This document shows positions 34,500-47,815 of a DNA stretch of 64,000 bases, in pieces. Each line of letters opens with the position of its first letter. Position 1 is the first letter of the stretch. The DNA comes from Welwitschia mirabilis. Its lineage: Eukaryota; Gnetophyta; Gnetopsida; Welwitschiales. Under the pieces are notes generated by a model. That model was not told the DNA's origin, made no database searches, and saw nothing but the letters and a program-made list of their open reading frames with translations. The DNA lies in NCBI GenBank assembly GCA_051453625.1, contig JBOZIK010000001.1, positions 221,739,685 through 221,803,684 of the forward strand, in the 5' to 3' direction. The translations under genes and the position numbers were made by a program.

Positions 34500-34599
34500 A
34501 GACAAACCTTTTGTCTTTAAGAAACATAAAGCAGAAAACAATCAAAAGAGTTAAACTAGTTACAAATAAGCTTCATATCATACTGATATACTTCTAAGC

Positions 34600-35014
34600 A
34601 AGAAACTATAGAGCTGATAGTCCTACATAGGTACAAGCTTTATCAAAGTGTCAACAACAAGGTCCTCATTAGAAATCTTCTAACTCTATAAATAGCCCTT
34701 TTCAATTACTTCATAAGCGTAATGGAATCTTAGGTTAATTTGCTTGATCCTAGTATGATAAGGAGAGTAAAAATTACTCTAACTTTAAAAACTTATTATA
34801 ATGATTTTGTTTTTTCTCTAGCAAACCAAAAAACCATATTAGTCACAAAATTTCCTTATAGGATTTTATGAGGTAATATATTTTAATTCTATTATGGATA
34901 AAGTTACCATGATTTGAATCCTTGATAACCAAATAACCTAACCCCCACTATGTGTGAAAACATACCTTATAATGGATTGCCTGATCTCCACATTTATAGC
35001 AAAATATGCATTAG
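34600..35014 (-). pseudogene. copia-B RNase H, C-terminal part (cut by the chromovirus)
   Basis: The minus strand reads YVFTHSGG*VIWLSRIQ and then a degraded ALSTTEAEY-type block at 34950-34870. Further on it reads LRFHYAYEVIEKGYL and KISNEDLVVDTLIKLV at 34735-34640, the usual end of copia RNase H. The upstream half lies on the far side of the chromovirus at 58957-59300. The two join across the 5-bp duplication ATATC. The frame is dead from several stops. Confidence 0.8.
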
Positions 35015-35019
35015 GATAT
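35015..35019. other. Target-site duplication of the chromovirus, left copy (ATATC)
   Basis: ATATC directly before the element's terminal TGTAACA, identical to 58952-58956. Five bases is the expected length for gypsy integrase. Confidence 0.8.
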
Positions 35020-38000
35020 CTGTAACAGCCTAACTTTAATTACCCTAATTAACCTTTTTAACATTATTAACTAACATGCACAATGGAACCTAGGATCAAA
35101 TCCTATTTATACTCTATTAATACATTATAAGATTTAAATAATTAGAAAACATAATTAATGCATAACTATAGACTCTTTAGTTTTCATACAACAATGATGT
35201 CAAAATTGTGTCTTATATTTATTTCTAAATTTTTTTTCTTCCACATAAAAATATCTTGTATAAATTTGATGGGATGTTAACATTTTTTTTATCACATACA
35301 ATAGATAATTTTTAGGATATTACCTAACCAATATAATGGAAGGTTGCATCTTGTATTAATGGAATTCCAACTCGATATCTAGTCACCCTTCATATGTGAA
35401 TTGGTTTTACTTCAAGTTTGAAACTGTACAAACATGACTGAGCTCAATTCTATAGGCTTAGACTTCACCTCGATATACCCCTAATATAGGTGGCTAGTGA
35501 TATATGAGATGGATGCATGCTTACAAGTAACCCTTTCTTTCTTGAAGTATCACAGGATGGTGCAACATGATCTTTTGGTACCAAGGGCTTAAGATATTAA
35601 TTCGGAGTAAGTCCATGCATGGGTAGGGCATGATAGTAGTGATCAAATCCACTTATAAAAGGGCTTAGAAATAAAAGTACAATGCAACCCACCTTGGTGA
35701 TAAAATCTAAGTATGGTAATGAATAATTATTGAGATTATCTTGGTTTAGTGAAATGAATACACTATACAAATGCAAGCANNNNNNNNNNNNNNNNNNNNN
35801 NNNNNNNNNNNNNNNNNNNNNNNNNNNNNNNNNNNNNNNNNNNNNNNNNNNNNNNNNNNNNNNNNNNNNNNNNNNNNNNNNNNNNNNNNNNNNNNNNNNN
35901 NNNNNNNNNNNNNNNNNNNNNNNNNNNNNNNNNNNNNNNNNNNNNNNNNNNNNNNNNNNNNNNNNNNNNNNNNNNNNNNNNNNNNNNNNNNNNNNNNNNN
36001 NNNNNNNNNNNNNNNNNNNNNNNNNNNNNNNNNNNNNNNNNNNNNNNNNNNNNNNNNNNNNNNNNNNNNNNNNNNNNNNNNNNNNTTCTAGACTAGACAA
36101 ACATGGCTAGGCTCTAACTCCATAGGCCTAGACTGTACCTCAATATGCTCCTAATACAGGTAACAAGTGGTATGTAAGGTGGACGCATGCTTACAAGTGA
36201 TCCCCGCTTTCTTGAAGCATCACAAGATGGCGCAACATGATCCTTTGATACCAAGGACTCAAGATATTAAATCCGAGTAAGTTCATGCATGGGTAGGGTA
36301 GAATAGTAGTGATCAAATTCACTTCTAGAAGGGTTTNNNNNNNNNNNNNNNNNNNNNNNNNNNNNNNNNNNNNNNNNNNNNNNNNNNNNNNNNNNNNNNN
36401 NNNNNNNNNNNNNNNNNNNNNNNNNNNNNNNNNNNNACTGTACCTCAATATACTCCTAATATAGGTAACAAGTGGTATGTGAGGTGGACGCATGCTTACA
36501 AGTGATCCCCGCTTTCTTGAGGCATCACAAGATGGTGCAACATGATCCTTTGATACCAAGGACTCGAGATATTAAATCCGAGTAAGTTCATGCATGGGTA
36601 GGGTAGAATAGTAGTGATCAAATTCACTTCTAGAAGGGTTTGGAAAATAAAAGTACAATGCAACCCATCTTGGTAATGAAATTCAAGTATGAGGACGAAT
36701 AATTATTGAGATTATCCTAGTTTAGTTAAACGAATACATCATACAAATGTAAGCATACAATATGTGGATATTTAATGGATTGTTTACCTAGTAAAAATAA
36801 TTCTAATTATCATTGGATTTGTTTTAATAAAATAATCATAAAGAAGAAAAATCAAATGTATAAGCATCTTATTGGTTTTTTCATAAAGGGAAATCATACA
36901 TTTTCAAAGTGTAGTAATGAAAATAAATGAAAGAAAACATCTCTTAATTTTTCTACATTATAGTAATTCTTTCAAATATAACACATTAATGCATACAAGT
37001 TCTATCATAAAAACATGCTCCATTTGTGGAACTAAACTAACTTGGAGATCCGCTTTATCATTGATAAGTGTCTATATCAAAAGAAAGTTAGGTGAAATAT
37101 ATGCATACTTTATTAGAAAAGATATTAATAAAGCTCATTAATTGGGCTACACATATCTAGAATCATTAAGTAGACATCCCTTATGTTTATGCATGAAAGG
37201 AAAGAAAAAGAGCCTAAATTTCAATAAATAGCATATAAAAAAGATAGAAAAATAAACATAAATTAACTAAAAATTGTATATAATATTTAAAATAATTTTG
37301 TACTTGCATTAGATAATTTTCTATAATTATTAAAATCAATTACAAGTTTTCTTAGCTTTTAGAAGCATTAAAACTAAAAATTTATAATTAAGTATTTAAA
37401 ACTATAGAAATAAAATAGACTTAATTTCTTTAAACTAGACTCATTATAATATGCCTAAAAAAGAATTTTAATAAATTTCAATTATTCTATATGTATTTTA
37501 TAGTCTCAAATGTCAAACTATAAAAACTGCCTAAGTTTTAAAAATACCAAACTAATACCCTTTACTAAAATAACAATAACTTTTAATCTACTTGGAGTTT
37601 TTTAATGTGTAAATACTTTTTGGAAATATTTTTCAATTTTTTATAAGTTGAACTACTCTAGGTTTACCTAGTATTCTCTACAAATTCTAAAAACTAAAAC
37701 GTTTCATTTTCTATTTTCTACTTGTAAATTTTGAGATATTGTTATGAAATAAATTTTAAAAAATATTTTAATCCTAGAAAAATTACGATTTTAAATATTT
37801 CAATGTCCTAACTTAATTTTACACCTATTAAAAAAATTTGATAAAGTATTACTTAGTTTTAAATGTGTTATAACTTTTTTAAGTTGCTTGACTTAAAAAA
37901 AATAAAGGGTAAACTTTAACTAAACTAAGACAAAGAGAACTCATACTAATTTACAAAAATAAAATCAAATAAATTGTCTATGAATTTTTATTCTAAATAA

Positions 38001-38481
38001 ATGAAACACAATTATAATTAACATAAAATTAATTTAATACAATAAGCAATGCATNNNNNNNNNNNNNNNNNNNNNNNNNNNNNNNNNNNNNNNNNNNNNN
38101 NNNNNNNNNNNNNNNNNNNNNNNNNNNNNNNNNNNNNNNNNNNNNNNNNNNNNNTAAATGAAACACAATTATAATTAACATAAAATTAATTTAATACAAT
38201 AAGCAATGCATTAATAACATGAGCCTTAGGATTTTCTGAGAAGGATTGCCTAGCCTAAATAGATTCTTCAGGATCAAACTTATTTATCTAGTAAGACTCT
38301 AATGCAAATATGATGTAAAATTCATTTAAACAATAATATAATGTAACACAACATAGATATCCAAAATCATAGTGAACCCCTTGGTCATTTGGCCTAAGTA
38401 TCCATTAGACACATAGAAGATAAGCATGTTAAGAGGTCCCTCAAATCTCTTCCTTATCTTAGTGTATGCTAATGAAATATT

Positions 38482-38517
<36 letters not shown>

Positions 38518-40294
38518 ACTAGTATACCCATCAACTAAGCATGTAAAAAGATCCCTTAAATCTCTCCCTTATCTTAGTATCAGCCAATGAAAGGGAAAAT
38601 GCAAATCATATGTATAGGCCTAATGCAAGAAATGAAGCTAAAATTCTCATAAAGAAGAACCTACTTGGAGGAAAGAAGATTGATTATCCTTGAATAATAT
38701 TGAGGAAGTGATAAGCTTTAAGATCCTATATTCAATCTTTCAAGCTTTAAGCTTCTATCTCCAATCTCCAACTCCACACTTAAGAGAAAGAAGGATTAAG
38801 AAGAAATTTTGGTAGCCTAAACTTGTTTGAAGAATACTAGTATGAGAAGAATGGAGAGGGCTTTATTTATAGATAAGTGGTATACAAAAGATCTTTGACA
38901 TAATTGGTTAAAAACCATCTACATAATTTTACCCACAAGATAAGAAAATATCTTTTACTTGATAAGATTGATTAATAATAAGTTAAATAGACTTATCTAA
39001 AAGTAACATTGACATGTAAATGGCAATGATAAAATTAATCAATGACAAGTTGAATGGACTTTATATAAAAGTGATTTGGACATGTGAATGACAATAATAG
39101 GATTGATTAATAACAAGTTGGATGAGCTTGTGTAGAAGTGACATTGATAAGATTAAACAATAAAAAATTGTAAGAGCTTGTGTAAGAGGTGAAAGTGATG
39201 TATGAATAACAAAAAGAATCTTATTTATGACTCATACACCTAATTTGGATGACTAATATTCTTGCTTTACTAAATAAGATTAATTATATGCATCATTTCC
39301 TCATGCTAGATTCTTCTTAATCATCCATAAGCTCATAATTAATTCAAAACATATTTAAAATGCATTGGAAGAATAAATGCATCAATTTCAAAATTGTCAT
39401 GTAACACAATAAGAAAAATAATATTTTATGCATAAAGTACTTTTATAAATATCAATAAGAATAAAAGTAATAGTAGAATAAATTCTACTCATTTATCTTT
39501 TTTGGTTTATGGATAAAGGTGCATGTTCTTATTCACATATTTATACTCTTCATGATCCATCATACCAATAATACAAATTACAAGAAAGGAATGGTATAAT
39601 TGAATGTTAAATAAATTAAAAAAAAGATTTATAATGGGATGTAAGAACATGTCATAATTGAATGTAAGAAATGTCATAGTTGAACATAGGACTTTTACTT
39701 ATTATTCTTTCTCTTTTACCAAGTAATTTTAGCTTCTTTTAAAATATGAATAAGATATATGAATAAATGATTAAAATAAANNNNNNNNNNNNNNNNNNNN
39801 NNNNNNNNNNNNNNNNNNNNNNNNNNNNNNNNNNNNNNNNNNNNNNNNNNNNNNNNNNNNNNNNNNNNNNNNNNNNNNNNTAAGAAATGTCATAGTTGAA
39901 CATAGGACTTTTACTTATTATCCTTTCTCTTTTACCAAGTAATTTTAGCTTATTTTAAAATTTGAATAAGATACATGAATAAATGATTAAAATAAAAATG
40001 TCACATGCTCCTTTTTTATAGATATTATTTTACATATTTATATGGATTTTTTGATTTAACTATTTAGCCATGAAAATGACTTACCTAATCATAAATAGCT
40101 TTATTTATTATTAAAACTCTTTATGAGTATCTATAATGTTCGACATATAATACAATTTTGATTTTAGGGCTACACATAGATTTTCACTAAATAAAAAAAA
40201 TGGTTTCCATTAAAATTGATATCAAAATATATCACATAGTCTAGAAACTATTCTATTCACTAATTAAAGTTTACAAAATTTGGGTTATATAATA
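35020..40294 (-). repeat. 3' LTR of the chromovirus-like element
   Basis: It is collinear with 53768-58951 through many blocks (TAACTTTAATTACCCTAATTAACC at the left end; TTAGATTTT/TCGATATCTAG; ACAATATGTGGAYATTTAATGGATT; CATGAGCCTTAGGATTTT; CACATAGAAG; the TATA box; TGGGTTATA at the right end). A TATA box (minus, TATAAATA) is at 38871-38864. It contains N gaps at 35780-36085, 36337-36436, 38055-38154 and 39781-39880, mostly with repeated flanks, and a (TA)n run at 38484-38514. The short frames in it are not conserved in the other LTR. Confidence 0.85.
35780..36085. other. 306-N assembly gap within the 3' LTR
   Basis: Both sides carry the same LTR segment (CTGTACCTCAATATRCTCC-type and GATCCTTTGATACCAAGG blocks), so the true gap may be zero or negative. 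Confidence 0.8.
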
Positions 40295-40305
40295 CTCCCC
40301 CACTT
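40295..40305 (-). promoter_or_regulatory. Polypurine tract of the chromovirus-like element
   Basis: The minus strand reads AAGTGGGGGAG directly before the LTR start (TATTATATAACCC here, TGTTATAACCC in the other LTR). Confidence 0.75.
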
Positions 40306-40382
40306 ACAAAGGATTCACTCCTAGGAATCAAAGTACGTAATGATTTAAAAGTTTAAGATTATATATTATGGGNNNNNNNNNN

Positions 40383-42543
40383 TAGCTTCATTAGGACTAT
40401 GATTAGTTCTTTTATCTTTACTTGATGGATCTTCTTGTTTTGCAAAGTAATAGTTTGTTAGTCTAATACTGCTTCTAGTAACTCTATAATCAAACAATTA
40501 GGTTTTAGCTAAATATGAGATCAATTTAACACATGAGAAGGATCTGTAATATACCTTCTTAGTATATTACCATAAAAAAAATTATGCATGTGCAAAAATT
40601 GGGAAGATAGATCAAGTTTGTATGCAAACAGGTCTAATACATTCCAATATCTAAAATGATCCAATAAATTTAAGGGCTAGTTTTAATCTCTTAACTCCTC
40701 ATATAACAAATTTCATTAGTGATACCTTGAGAAAGACATGATTACCTACTTAGAATTCAAGGTCTCTTCTTCAATAATCTGCATACATCTTTTACCTATT
40801 TGCTACTTTTTTTAATCTATTATTGATGGTTCTCATCTTATTTTCCATTTCTTGTAATATTTCTAGTCCTATTGTCAATCTTTCCTCAGGTTCTGTCCAT
40901 GTAGTGGGTGCTCTGCATTTCTTATCATATAGAGCTTCAAATAGAATCATTTGAATGAAACATTGATAACTATTATTATATGAAAATTCCACTAATGGTA
41001 GGTATTCTTCCCAACTCTTAGGCTTATCAAGAACACATACTCTAAGAATATCNNNNNNNNNNNNNNNNNNNNNNNNNNNNNNNNNNNNNNNNNNNNNNNN
41101 NNNNNNNNNNNNNNNNNNNNNNNNNNNNNNNNNNNNNNNNNNNNNNNNNNNNCTTCTTCAATAATCTGCATACATCTTTTACCTATTTGCTACTTTCTTT
41201 AATCTATTCTTGATGGTTTTCATCTTATTTTCCATTTCTTGTAATATTTCTAGTCCTATTGTCAATCTTTCCTCAGCTTCTGTCCATGTAGTGGGTGCTC
41301 TACATTTCCTATCATATAGAGCTTCAAATAGAATCATTTGAATGAAACATTGATAACTATTATTATATGAAAATTTCACTAATGATAGGTATTCTTCCCA
41401 ACTCTTAGGCTTATCAAGAACACATACCCTAAGAATATCCTCTAGGATTTAATTGACTCTTTTTGCCTACCATCTATTTGAGGATCAAATTTTGTGCTTA
41501 TGTTTAGCTTAGTTCCTAAACCTAATTGTAGTTTTTGCTAAAATTTAAAAGCAAATTTTGAATCCCTATTAGAAATAATCACTAACAGTACACCATGTAA
41601 ATGAATAACATTCTAAATGTACATTTTAGCTATATCCTTAGCACTATAAGTAGACTTTACTAAAATAAAATGNNNNNNNNNNNNNNNNNNNNNNNNNNNN
41701 NNNNNNNNNNNNNNNNNNNNNNNNNNNNNNNNNNNNNNNNNNNNNNNNNNNNNNNNNNNNNNNNNNNNNNNNATATCCTCTAGGATTTAATTGACTCTTT
41801 TTACCTAACCATCTATTTGAGGATGAAATCTTATGCTTATGTTTAGCTTAGTTCCTAAACCTAATTGTAGTTCTTGATAAAATTCAAAAGCAAATTTTTA
41901 ATCCCTACTAGAAATAATCACTAAGAGTACACCATGTAAATGAATAACATTCTAAATGTACATTTTAACTATATCCTTAGCACTATAAGTAGACTTTACT
42001 AAAATAAAATGTGCTAATTTAGTTNNNNNNNNNNNNNNNNNNNNNNNNNNNNNNNNNNNNNNNNNNNNNNNNNNNNNNNNNNNNNNNNNNNNNNNNNNNN
42101 NNNNNNNNNNNNNNNNNNNNNNNNACTATATCCTTAGCACTATAAGTAGACTTTACTAAAATAAAATGTGCTAATTTAGTTATCCTATCAATTATAATCA
42201 TAATTGAGTCATTATATTTTAGAGTCATTAGAATCCTTAATATAAAATCCATGCAAAGTACATCCCATTTATATTCTAGAATATTATGAGAATAGAGTGA
42301 TCCCGCTCGATTTCTATGTTCTACATTAACTTACTGATAATTTAACCACTTTGATACAAATTATGCTATATCCTTTTTCATCTCTAGATACCAAAAATTT
42401 TGCTTCATATTTTGATATATTTTTATTCCTCCAAGATGACCTGATATTAGAGGATTATGAAATTCAAACATTAGCTTTTATATGATTTCATCTACATTAG
42501 AAACCAAGAATCTTCCCTTGAATTTAATAATACCTTTTGAATC
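40383..42543 (-). pseudogene. Chromovirus-like integrase with C-terminal chromodomain-like tail
   Basis: From the N side (42543, just before the nested element): KGIIKFKGRFLVSNVDEII, FHNPLISGHLGG and IKIYQNMKQNFW (zinc-binding part). The core follows: MDFILRILMTLKYNDSIMII, HFILVKSTYSAKDI, HGVLLVIISNRDSKF and FDPQIDG, with the Asp of SNRDSKF kept. The C-terminal part has MEFSYNNSYQCFIQMILFEA at 40990, KFIGSF*ILECI, then ITDPSHVLN and NHSPNEA near 40385, a chromodomain-type tail thought to steer insertion to heterochromatin. Gaps 41053-41152, 41673-41772 and 42025-42124 have repeated flanks, so the 66-residue block appears twice (40792-40992, 41179-41379). Confidence 0.88.
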
Positions 42544-42548
42544 AATAC
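42544..42548. other. Target-site duplication of the nested LTR element, left copy (AATAC)
   Basis: AATAC directly before TG at 42549, identical to 47816-47820 on the far side. Confidence 0.7.
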
Positions 42549-43422
42549 TGAAAGAATGACTAAATAGGTGGAGCTCATACTAATGAGGTACAAGACTCAC
42601 ACTTTTTTAATTAAAATATTATTATTTATACATAGAGTTTTCTAACCCTATTCCATAAATAACTAAGATAATCTCTCATCACCCCTATCAATCACCCCTT
42701 TCAGAAAGACATTTTAATTTTCCTCTAATACACCTCCTTAATGCATGCACTACATGTCATGCATCAAATCATGCAGCAATATCAACCAGGTTGATCTTGA
42801 AGCTTTCTTGCTTCTGAGTAAAGATCTCCTTTTTTTGTTGTTGTTGATGTTGTTACCATGCTAGCTCTCCTTGAATTACATTGTATTTGAAGACTTAAAT
42901 TATCTTCATAATCTCCTCTTCCTTGTTTACTAGTTAGAGAGAAAAGAACTTGTTATGCATGAGCTAAATTACACAACTTTAAAGGTCAAGTTTTCTCAAG
43001 GACATCTTCTCAAGGGTGGAATTTGTTATCTTTAGCTACATAAACAACTTTATAGTATGCTTGTATTAGGTCACACTATTGTTGTAGTCTCAAGATCAAT
43101 AAATGCCTCATAATTATTACCTGTAACTAGGATTAAGGGGTTAGGTTCTTTCTTCAATTCCAAGTCATGTTTTTAAAAATTAAGGTAAACTATAAGAGAA
43201 TTTTCTAAGGGCCTTACAAAATGGTCAATCAAGCCCTTTTGTCATTTAAAAAATAAAACATAAATCATCTTTTAAAGATGTGTTATTACCTTTAAATGTC
43301 TAGTCCTAAGGTTCTACACCTAAACAAGGAAAATGGAATAAGCAATAATAAAAAATAAATGGTTGTTAAGAAAATTATGTCATTGATATTTTATGCAAAT
43401 AATAATGGATTATAAAAAGATA
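42549..43422 (-). repeat. Nested element: 3' LTR, polypurine tract and part of the internal region (first copy)
   Basis: It is similar to 45231-46230 (shared AATGCATGCACTACATGTCATGC, TTGAAGCTTTCTTGCTTCT, CCTAGGGTTCTACACCTAAA-like and ATGGATTATAAAAAGATA blocks) with roughly one difference in twelve bases by eye. A stretch of the LTR present in the other copies is missing after CTCTCATCA. It runs into the gap 43423-43522. Confidence 0.7.
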
Positions 43423-43522
43423 NNNNNNNNNNNNNNNNNNNNNNNNNNNNNNNNNNNNNNNNNNNNNNNNNNNNNNNNNNNNNNNNNNNNNNNNNNNNNN
43501 NNNNNNNNNNNNNNNNNNNNNN

Positions 43523-44640
43523 TAGTTAATAACTAAGACTATTCCGGATCTCTATTGCATCACTATACACTAGGTTTTTAAGGCTAACCTTCAACCTTAT
43601 AAAGCAAACTTTTCCAGGATAAGTTTCAACTTTTATAAATAGACTTTTACAGGCTAAGTCTCAACCTATTCAAACAGACTTTTATAGGATAAGTCTCAAC
43701 CTTCAAAAAATGCACAATGTTGAGTAAGGAAATGAAGCCACTATGCTCTAGATCATTCAAGGAAAAGAACTAAAAATGAAGCCTTAGTGCTTAGATTTGA
43801 TACAAAGGTAAAAGCTAAGTAATAGAAGAATGATAGTACGAAGATAAGCCTTCAGATCAAGAGTGTAACCTTCCTTTTCAAAAATGCATTCTAATGTAAA
43901 GATATAGGATTTTTGAGTGTTCCCTCTTATTTATAGATTTCCCCAAAATATAATTATTTGGAAATTTGGATATGAATTTAACATTTGTAATGGATAGATT
44001 TGATGAAGTAATGGTTAGAAAATCACTTTAAAATTTCTACTTCCACACTGTCTAGTCTACCCCTCGAAACATCTGATCGATCCCTTTCCATTTAGTGTAG
44101 GGATATTAGCTCTTAAGGTCACAGGTCCAATTGACCCCATCTAAAATCCTATCAAACACTTTCCTCTAGATCTAGTTGACACCACATGAGTTTGGTTTAC
44201 CCCATAGGACATAGTACATATGCGAAAGCTTAAAAAATGAAACTTCAGTTCTAGCCGACCCCTAAAAAATCTGGTCAACCCCATATGAAATAGACTAAAA
44301 TGCGTATTTTCAAGTTTGATCAGCTCCTACATTAAGACCTTGGATAGAAACTCAAGTTACTTTAATCAGAACATGTCCAAATCTTGCTATCTTTTGGATA
44401 TAGATCCGACAGTTTCTTGAACTTGTAAAATTAATTTTTATTCTACAAAGATCATATTAGTTTGACATCAATTGGCAAAAATAAAATCCTAATAAATTTC
44501 TCAATATATGATGATTTTTTTAATTAGACCTTCACACAACTTTCGAGAGTCATGTGACATTGCATTAAAAATGACTTAAAATTAAGCTATGAAAAGAACC
44601 ACTTTATAGTTATAAGTGGGGTTATATTAGGACACATGTC
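43523..44640 (-). repeat. Unassigned LTR-like stretch
   Basis: No protein domain. Short repeated phrases (ATAAGTCTCAACCT, ATAAGTTTCAACTT, CTAAGTCTCAACCT) occur at 43615-43700. A minus-strand TATA box (TATAAATAA, 43935-43927) suggests LTR promoter sequence. No partner copy was found in the window. Confidence 0.35.
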
Positions 44641-45230
44641 TCTTAAAATTGTATAATAATGGATCTCAAAAATATTCAACTTATCACTACTTTGTCTACC
44701 TTAAGTAATTTATGAACATTAAGAGGATTCTTAGTACACGAAGGATATTATTAGTTATTTATTAAGGATTTCTCTAAAATTGCAAAGTCATTATATGAAT
44801 TGATATAAAAAGAAAAGCCCTTTATTTGGAGTGAACCATGTGAAGAAGCCTTTAAAATCTTCAAAAAGAAAGTCGCCATTACACCTATCCTTACTATGCC
44901 CAATTAGTAGCATTCATTTTACTTAATGTGCAACACAAGTAATACTGCCATTGGTGTAGTTCTAGCATAGTATATTGATCATAAATTGCATGTCATATAC
45001 TATATCTCAAAAGACTTGAATGCAATCCAATGTAGTTACATGATTATTAAAAAGGAATTTTTAGCCATTGTCACTAACTAGATAAGTTTTGACATTACCT
45101 AGTTGGATTTCAAACACAAGTATATACTAACAATTTGGCTATCAAGTTCTTAGCAATAAAACATATTGATAATGTATGAATTATGCATCAGTATTTGCTT
45201 ATGCAAGAGTTCAATCTAGACATTAGGAAT
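44641..45230 (+). pseudogene. Ty3/gypsy reverse transcriptase/RNase H fragment in opposite orientation
   Basis: The plus strand reads LRGFLVHEGYY, LFIKDFSKIAKSLYELI, KPFIWSEPCEEAFKIFKKKV and then RNase H blocks (TAIGVVLA, HVIYYISKDLNA). This resembles the Athila/Tat-like remnant at 1-1100, not the host chromovirus. Stops at TAG/TAA break it. Its right end abuts the middle LTR of the nested element at 45231. Confidence 0.8.
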
Positions 45231-45497
45231 TGAATATATAACTAGAGGAGAGCACAATAGATCTTAGAGAAATGGATTAAGCTCATACTAGTGGGGTGTA
45301 AGACTTACACCTTTTTAATTAAAATGATTGTCTATTTGTGCATAGAGTTTTCTAACCATTTTCCTTAAATAGCTGAGATAACCTTTCATCAGAATCTCAC
45401 AGATACATGGTTCAGTTATGTAGCTTACATAGGTTCATCCTCTCAAATTAGTAATGAATATAATCTTATTTTAAATGTTGGCATTACATCCCTGTCA
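45231..45497 (-). repeat. Nested element: middle LTR
   Basis: It starts TGAATATATAACTAGAGGAG and ends GGCATTACATCCCTGTCA, parallel to 47549-47815. The left flank is the gypsy fragment and lacks a primer-binding site. The right flank is a polypurine tract (minus AAGGGAGTGAT, 45508-45498). Confidence 0.65.
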
Positions 45498-45508
45498 ATC
45501 ACTCCCTT

Positions 45509-47535
45509 AATGACAACATTCTAATTGTTATCTAAATACACCCCCTTAATGCATGCACTACATGTCATGCATTAAATCATGTAGTAATATTGACCAGGTT
45601 GGTCTTGAAGCTTTCTTGCTTCTAAGCAAAGATCTCCTTTATTTGTTGTTGATGGAATTACCATGCTAGCTCTACTTGAATCACATGGTGTTTGAAGACT
45701 CAAATTATCTTCATAATACTTCTCTTTCTTATTTGTTGGCTAGAGTAAAAAGACCTTATTATGCATGAGCTCAATAGCACAACTTTGAAGGTTAAGTTTT
45801 CTTAAGAAAGTCTTCTTGAGGCTAGAATTCACCATCTTTAGCTACGTAAATAACTTTATAATATGCCTATTTATTAGGTCATACTATCATTATAGTCTTG
45901 AGGTTAATAAATGCCTCATAGTTTTTAACTGCAACTAGGAACAAGGGGTTATGTGCTTTCTTCAATTCCAAGTCACTTTTTTAAAAATTAAGTTAAACTA
46001 TAAGATCATGTTCTAAGGGCCTTACAAAATGATAAACCAAGCCCTTTTGTCATCCTAATAAAAAAACATAACTCTTTTTCCAAAGTGAGTTTTAATCTTT
46101 AGATGGCCAGTCCTAGGGTTCTACACCTAAACAAGGAAAATGGAATAAGCAATAATAAAAAATAAAGGGTTGTTAAGAAAATTATGTCATTGATATTCTA
46201 TGCAGATAAATAATGGATTATAAAAAGATAGTACATAATCTTAGAATTATTGAATTACTAAACAAACCATTATAAAAATAGCAGAGGCATATAAAATGAT
46301 GTGAGGACTAATCAAAAAAAGCTCTTATAAGATAGTATGCGAAGACTCAAATTAATAATTAACTAGTAACTGTTTTTTACATTAGCATCAGCATGGGCAA
46401 GAACATGATCATTCATGTTCTCATCATTCAATTTCTAAGCCTTACGTATTTTGTAACGACATCAACAAAATCATCGATTTCTAAGTGGTGTTGCACCATA
46501 TGCTTTTGCTTCCATGAAAAATTTTCTAATGCTATGAATCTTTCTAAGATTGGATGCACTCAAGACACTACCATGCATCAAAAAAATCATGCAAATTATT
46601 ACCACATAGGCTAGTTTAAAGAAATGTTATTATTACAAACAAATGAATCATTCTTAATGCATGTATGAAGGTTTTTTAGATGTACAACCAAATGGCATGA
46701 TCATTATCATCTAGAAAGGATGCAACCAAATAATATAAATTGCCATAATATAACTATGCATCTTAATTTGCACTTGGGGTCATCTATGTCATCTTTTATT
46801 AATCTAGCCATTGGTAATATTTAGCCTTCATGACTCATTTCTATGGGAAATGCAAATGTTACAAAAGTTTCTATCTTCTCCCACAGGTACTATTATGAGA
46901 TTTCATACACACTAAGATACAAATACAGAGATGTTGCTCAGTGACCTTGCAAAGTGCACATTTAGCTATGAAAGTAATGTCAAATGTCTTCTACTGTTTA
47001 CACTGTGAAAGAATGGTTGTTTAGAGGCTACGCTATGAGCAACAACATCTGTGGGTTTGTGTGGATAATCCTTTCCTTTCTGATTTCATCCATGAATAGC
47101 TCTCTTGGGTCTCAAATTAAGAATAGTGATAAATGAGAAGGATCCCACAAGGGATAACAATTCCTTTAACTTCAATGTGGATTTCAAGTTAAGCTACGAC
47201 ATTGGCAGCATTGTAAGAATAGGGATAGAAAATGTATGCACTGACACAAAGTGCATCTGAATGTCAAATCTTTCACTAATAGCACTCAATCTCTACTTAC
47301 TAAATTTCACTTACAATGAGTAATAAAGCTTCCCAGAGATGGATGCAATGTGAGAGAACTATGATCTACAATAATCAGCCTAGCACAATCAGACCTCTAT
47401 CCTTAGTTCTCTCTAGAAACCCCTCTAATAGAATCTCCTCTACCTAGGTTTTTAGGTTCTCATTTTCATGGAATACCTTGAACTTCTTTTGTAAGAGTAG
47501 AAGGGTTTACTGTAAAGTGAGATCCATTCACCTAT
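45509..47535 (-). other. Internal region of the nested element, no recognised protein
   Basis: Two kb between polypurine tract and primer-binding site. The first 700 bp repeat 42700-43422. A 73-codon plus frame at 46393-46614 and a sparse-stop minus frame near 46700-47300 resemble no family I know. The region may be a non-autonomous cargo or a badly decayed gag. Confidence 0.45.
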
Positions 47536-47547
47536 ACTCTGATGCCA
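47536..47547 (-). promoter_or_regulatory. Primer-binding site of the nested element
   Basis: The minus strand reads TGGCATCAGAGT, one or two changes from the initiator tRNA-Met type TGGTATCAGAGC, directly inside the right LTR. Confidence 0.7.
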
Positions 47548-47548
47548 A

Positions 47549-47815
47549 TTCAAAGAATACCTAAAGGAGAGTAAAATAGACTTAAGAGAAATGGGTTAAT
47601 CTCATACCAATAAGGTGTAAGACTGACACTTTTTCAATTAAAATGATTGTCTATTTATAGATATAGATTTTTAATCATATTCCCTAAATAATTGAGATAA
47701 TCTCTTATCCAAATCTCATGGATACATGATTTAGTTATGTACCTTACACAGGTTCATCCCCTTAAGTTAGTAATGAATCTAATCTTATTTGCAATGTTGG
47801 TATTACATCCTGTTA
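47549..47815 (-). repeat. Nested element: 5' LTR
   Basis: About 267 bp, similar to 45231-45497 (AATTAAAATGATTGTCTATTT, AGTAATGAATMTAATCTTATTT). It contains a minus-strand TATAAATAG box and ends ATCCTGTTA before AATAC. Confidence 0.7.

Larger units (their letters stand above)
42549..47815 (-). mobile_element. LTR element nested in the chromovirus integrase, with three LTR copies
   Basis: The outer LTRs (about 42549-42690 with an internal deletion, and about 47549-47815) are flanked by AATAC on both sides and interrupt the integrase/RNase H junction of the host element. A third LTR lies at 45231-45497. A tRNA-Met-type primer-binding site and polypurine tracts give minus-strand orientation. No gag or pol domain of its own was recognised in 45510-47530, so it may be non-autonomous. 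The middle holds unrelated material (43523-45230). Confidence 0.7.

Noticed and set aside
40792-41379. Tandem duplication of an integrase C-terminal domain
   Set aside because: The two 66-residue blocks flank a 100-N gap with identical endpoints, matching the assembly pattern at other gaps.
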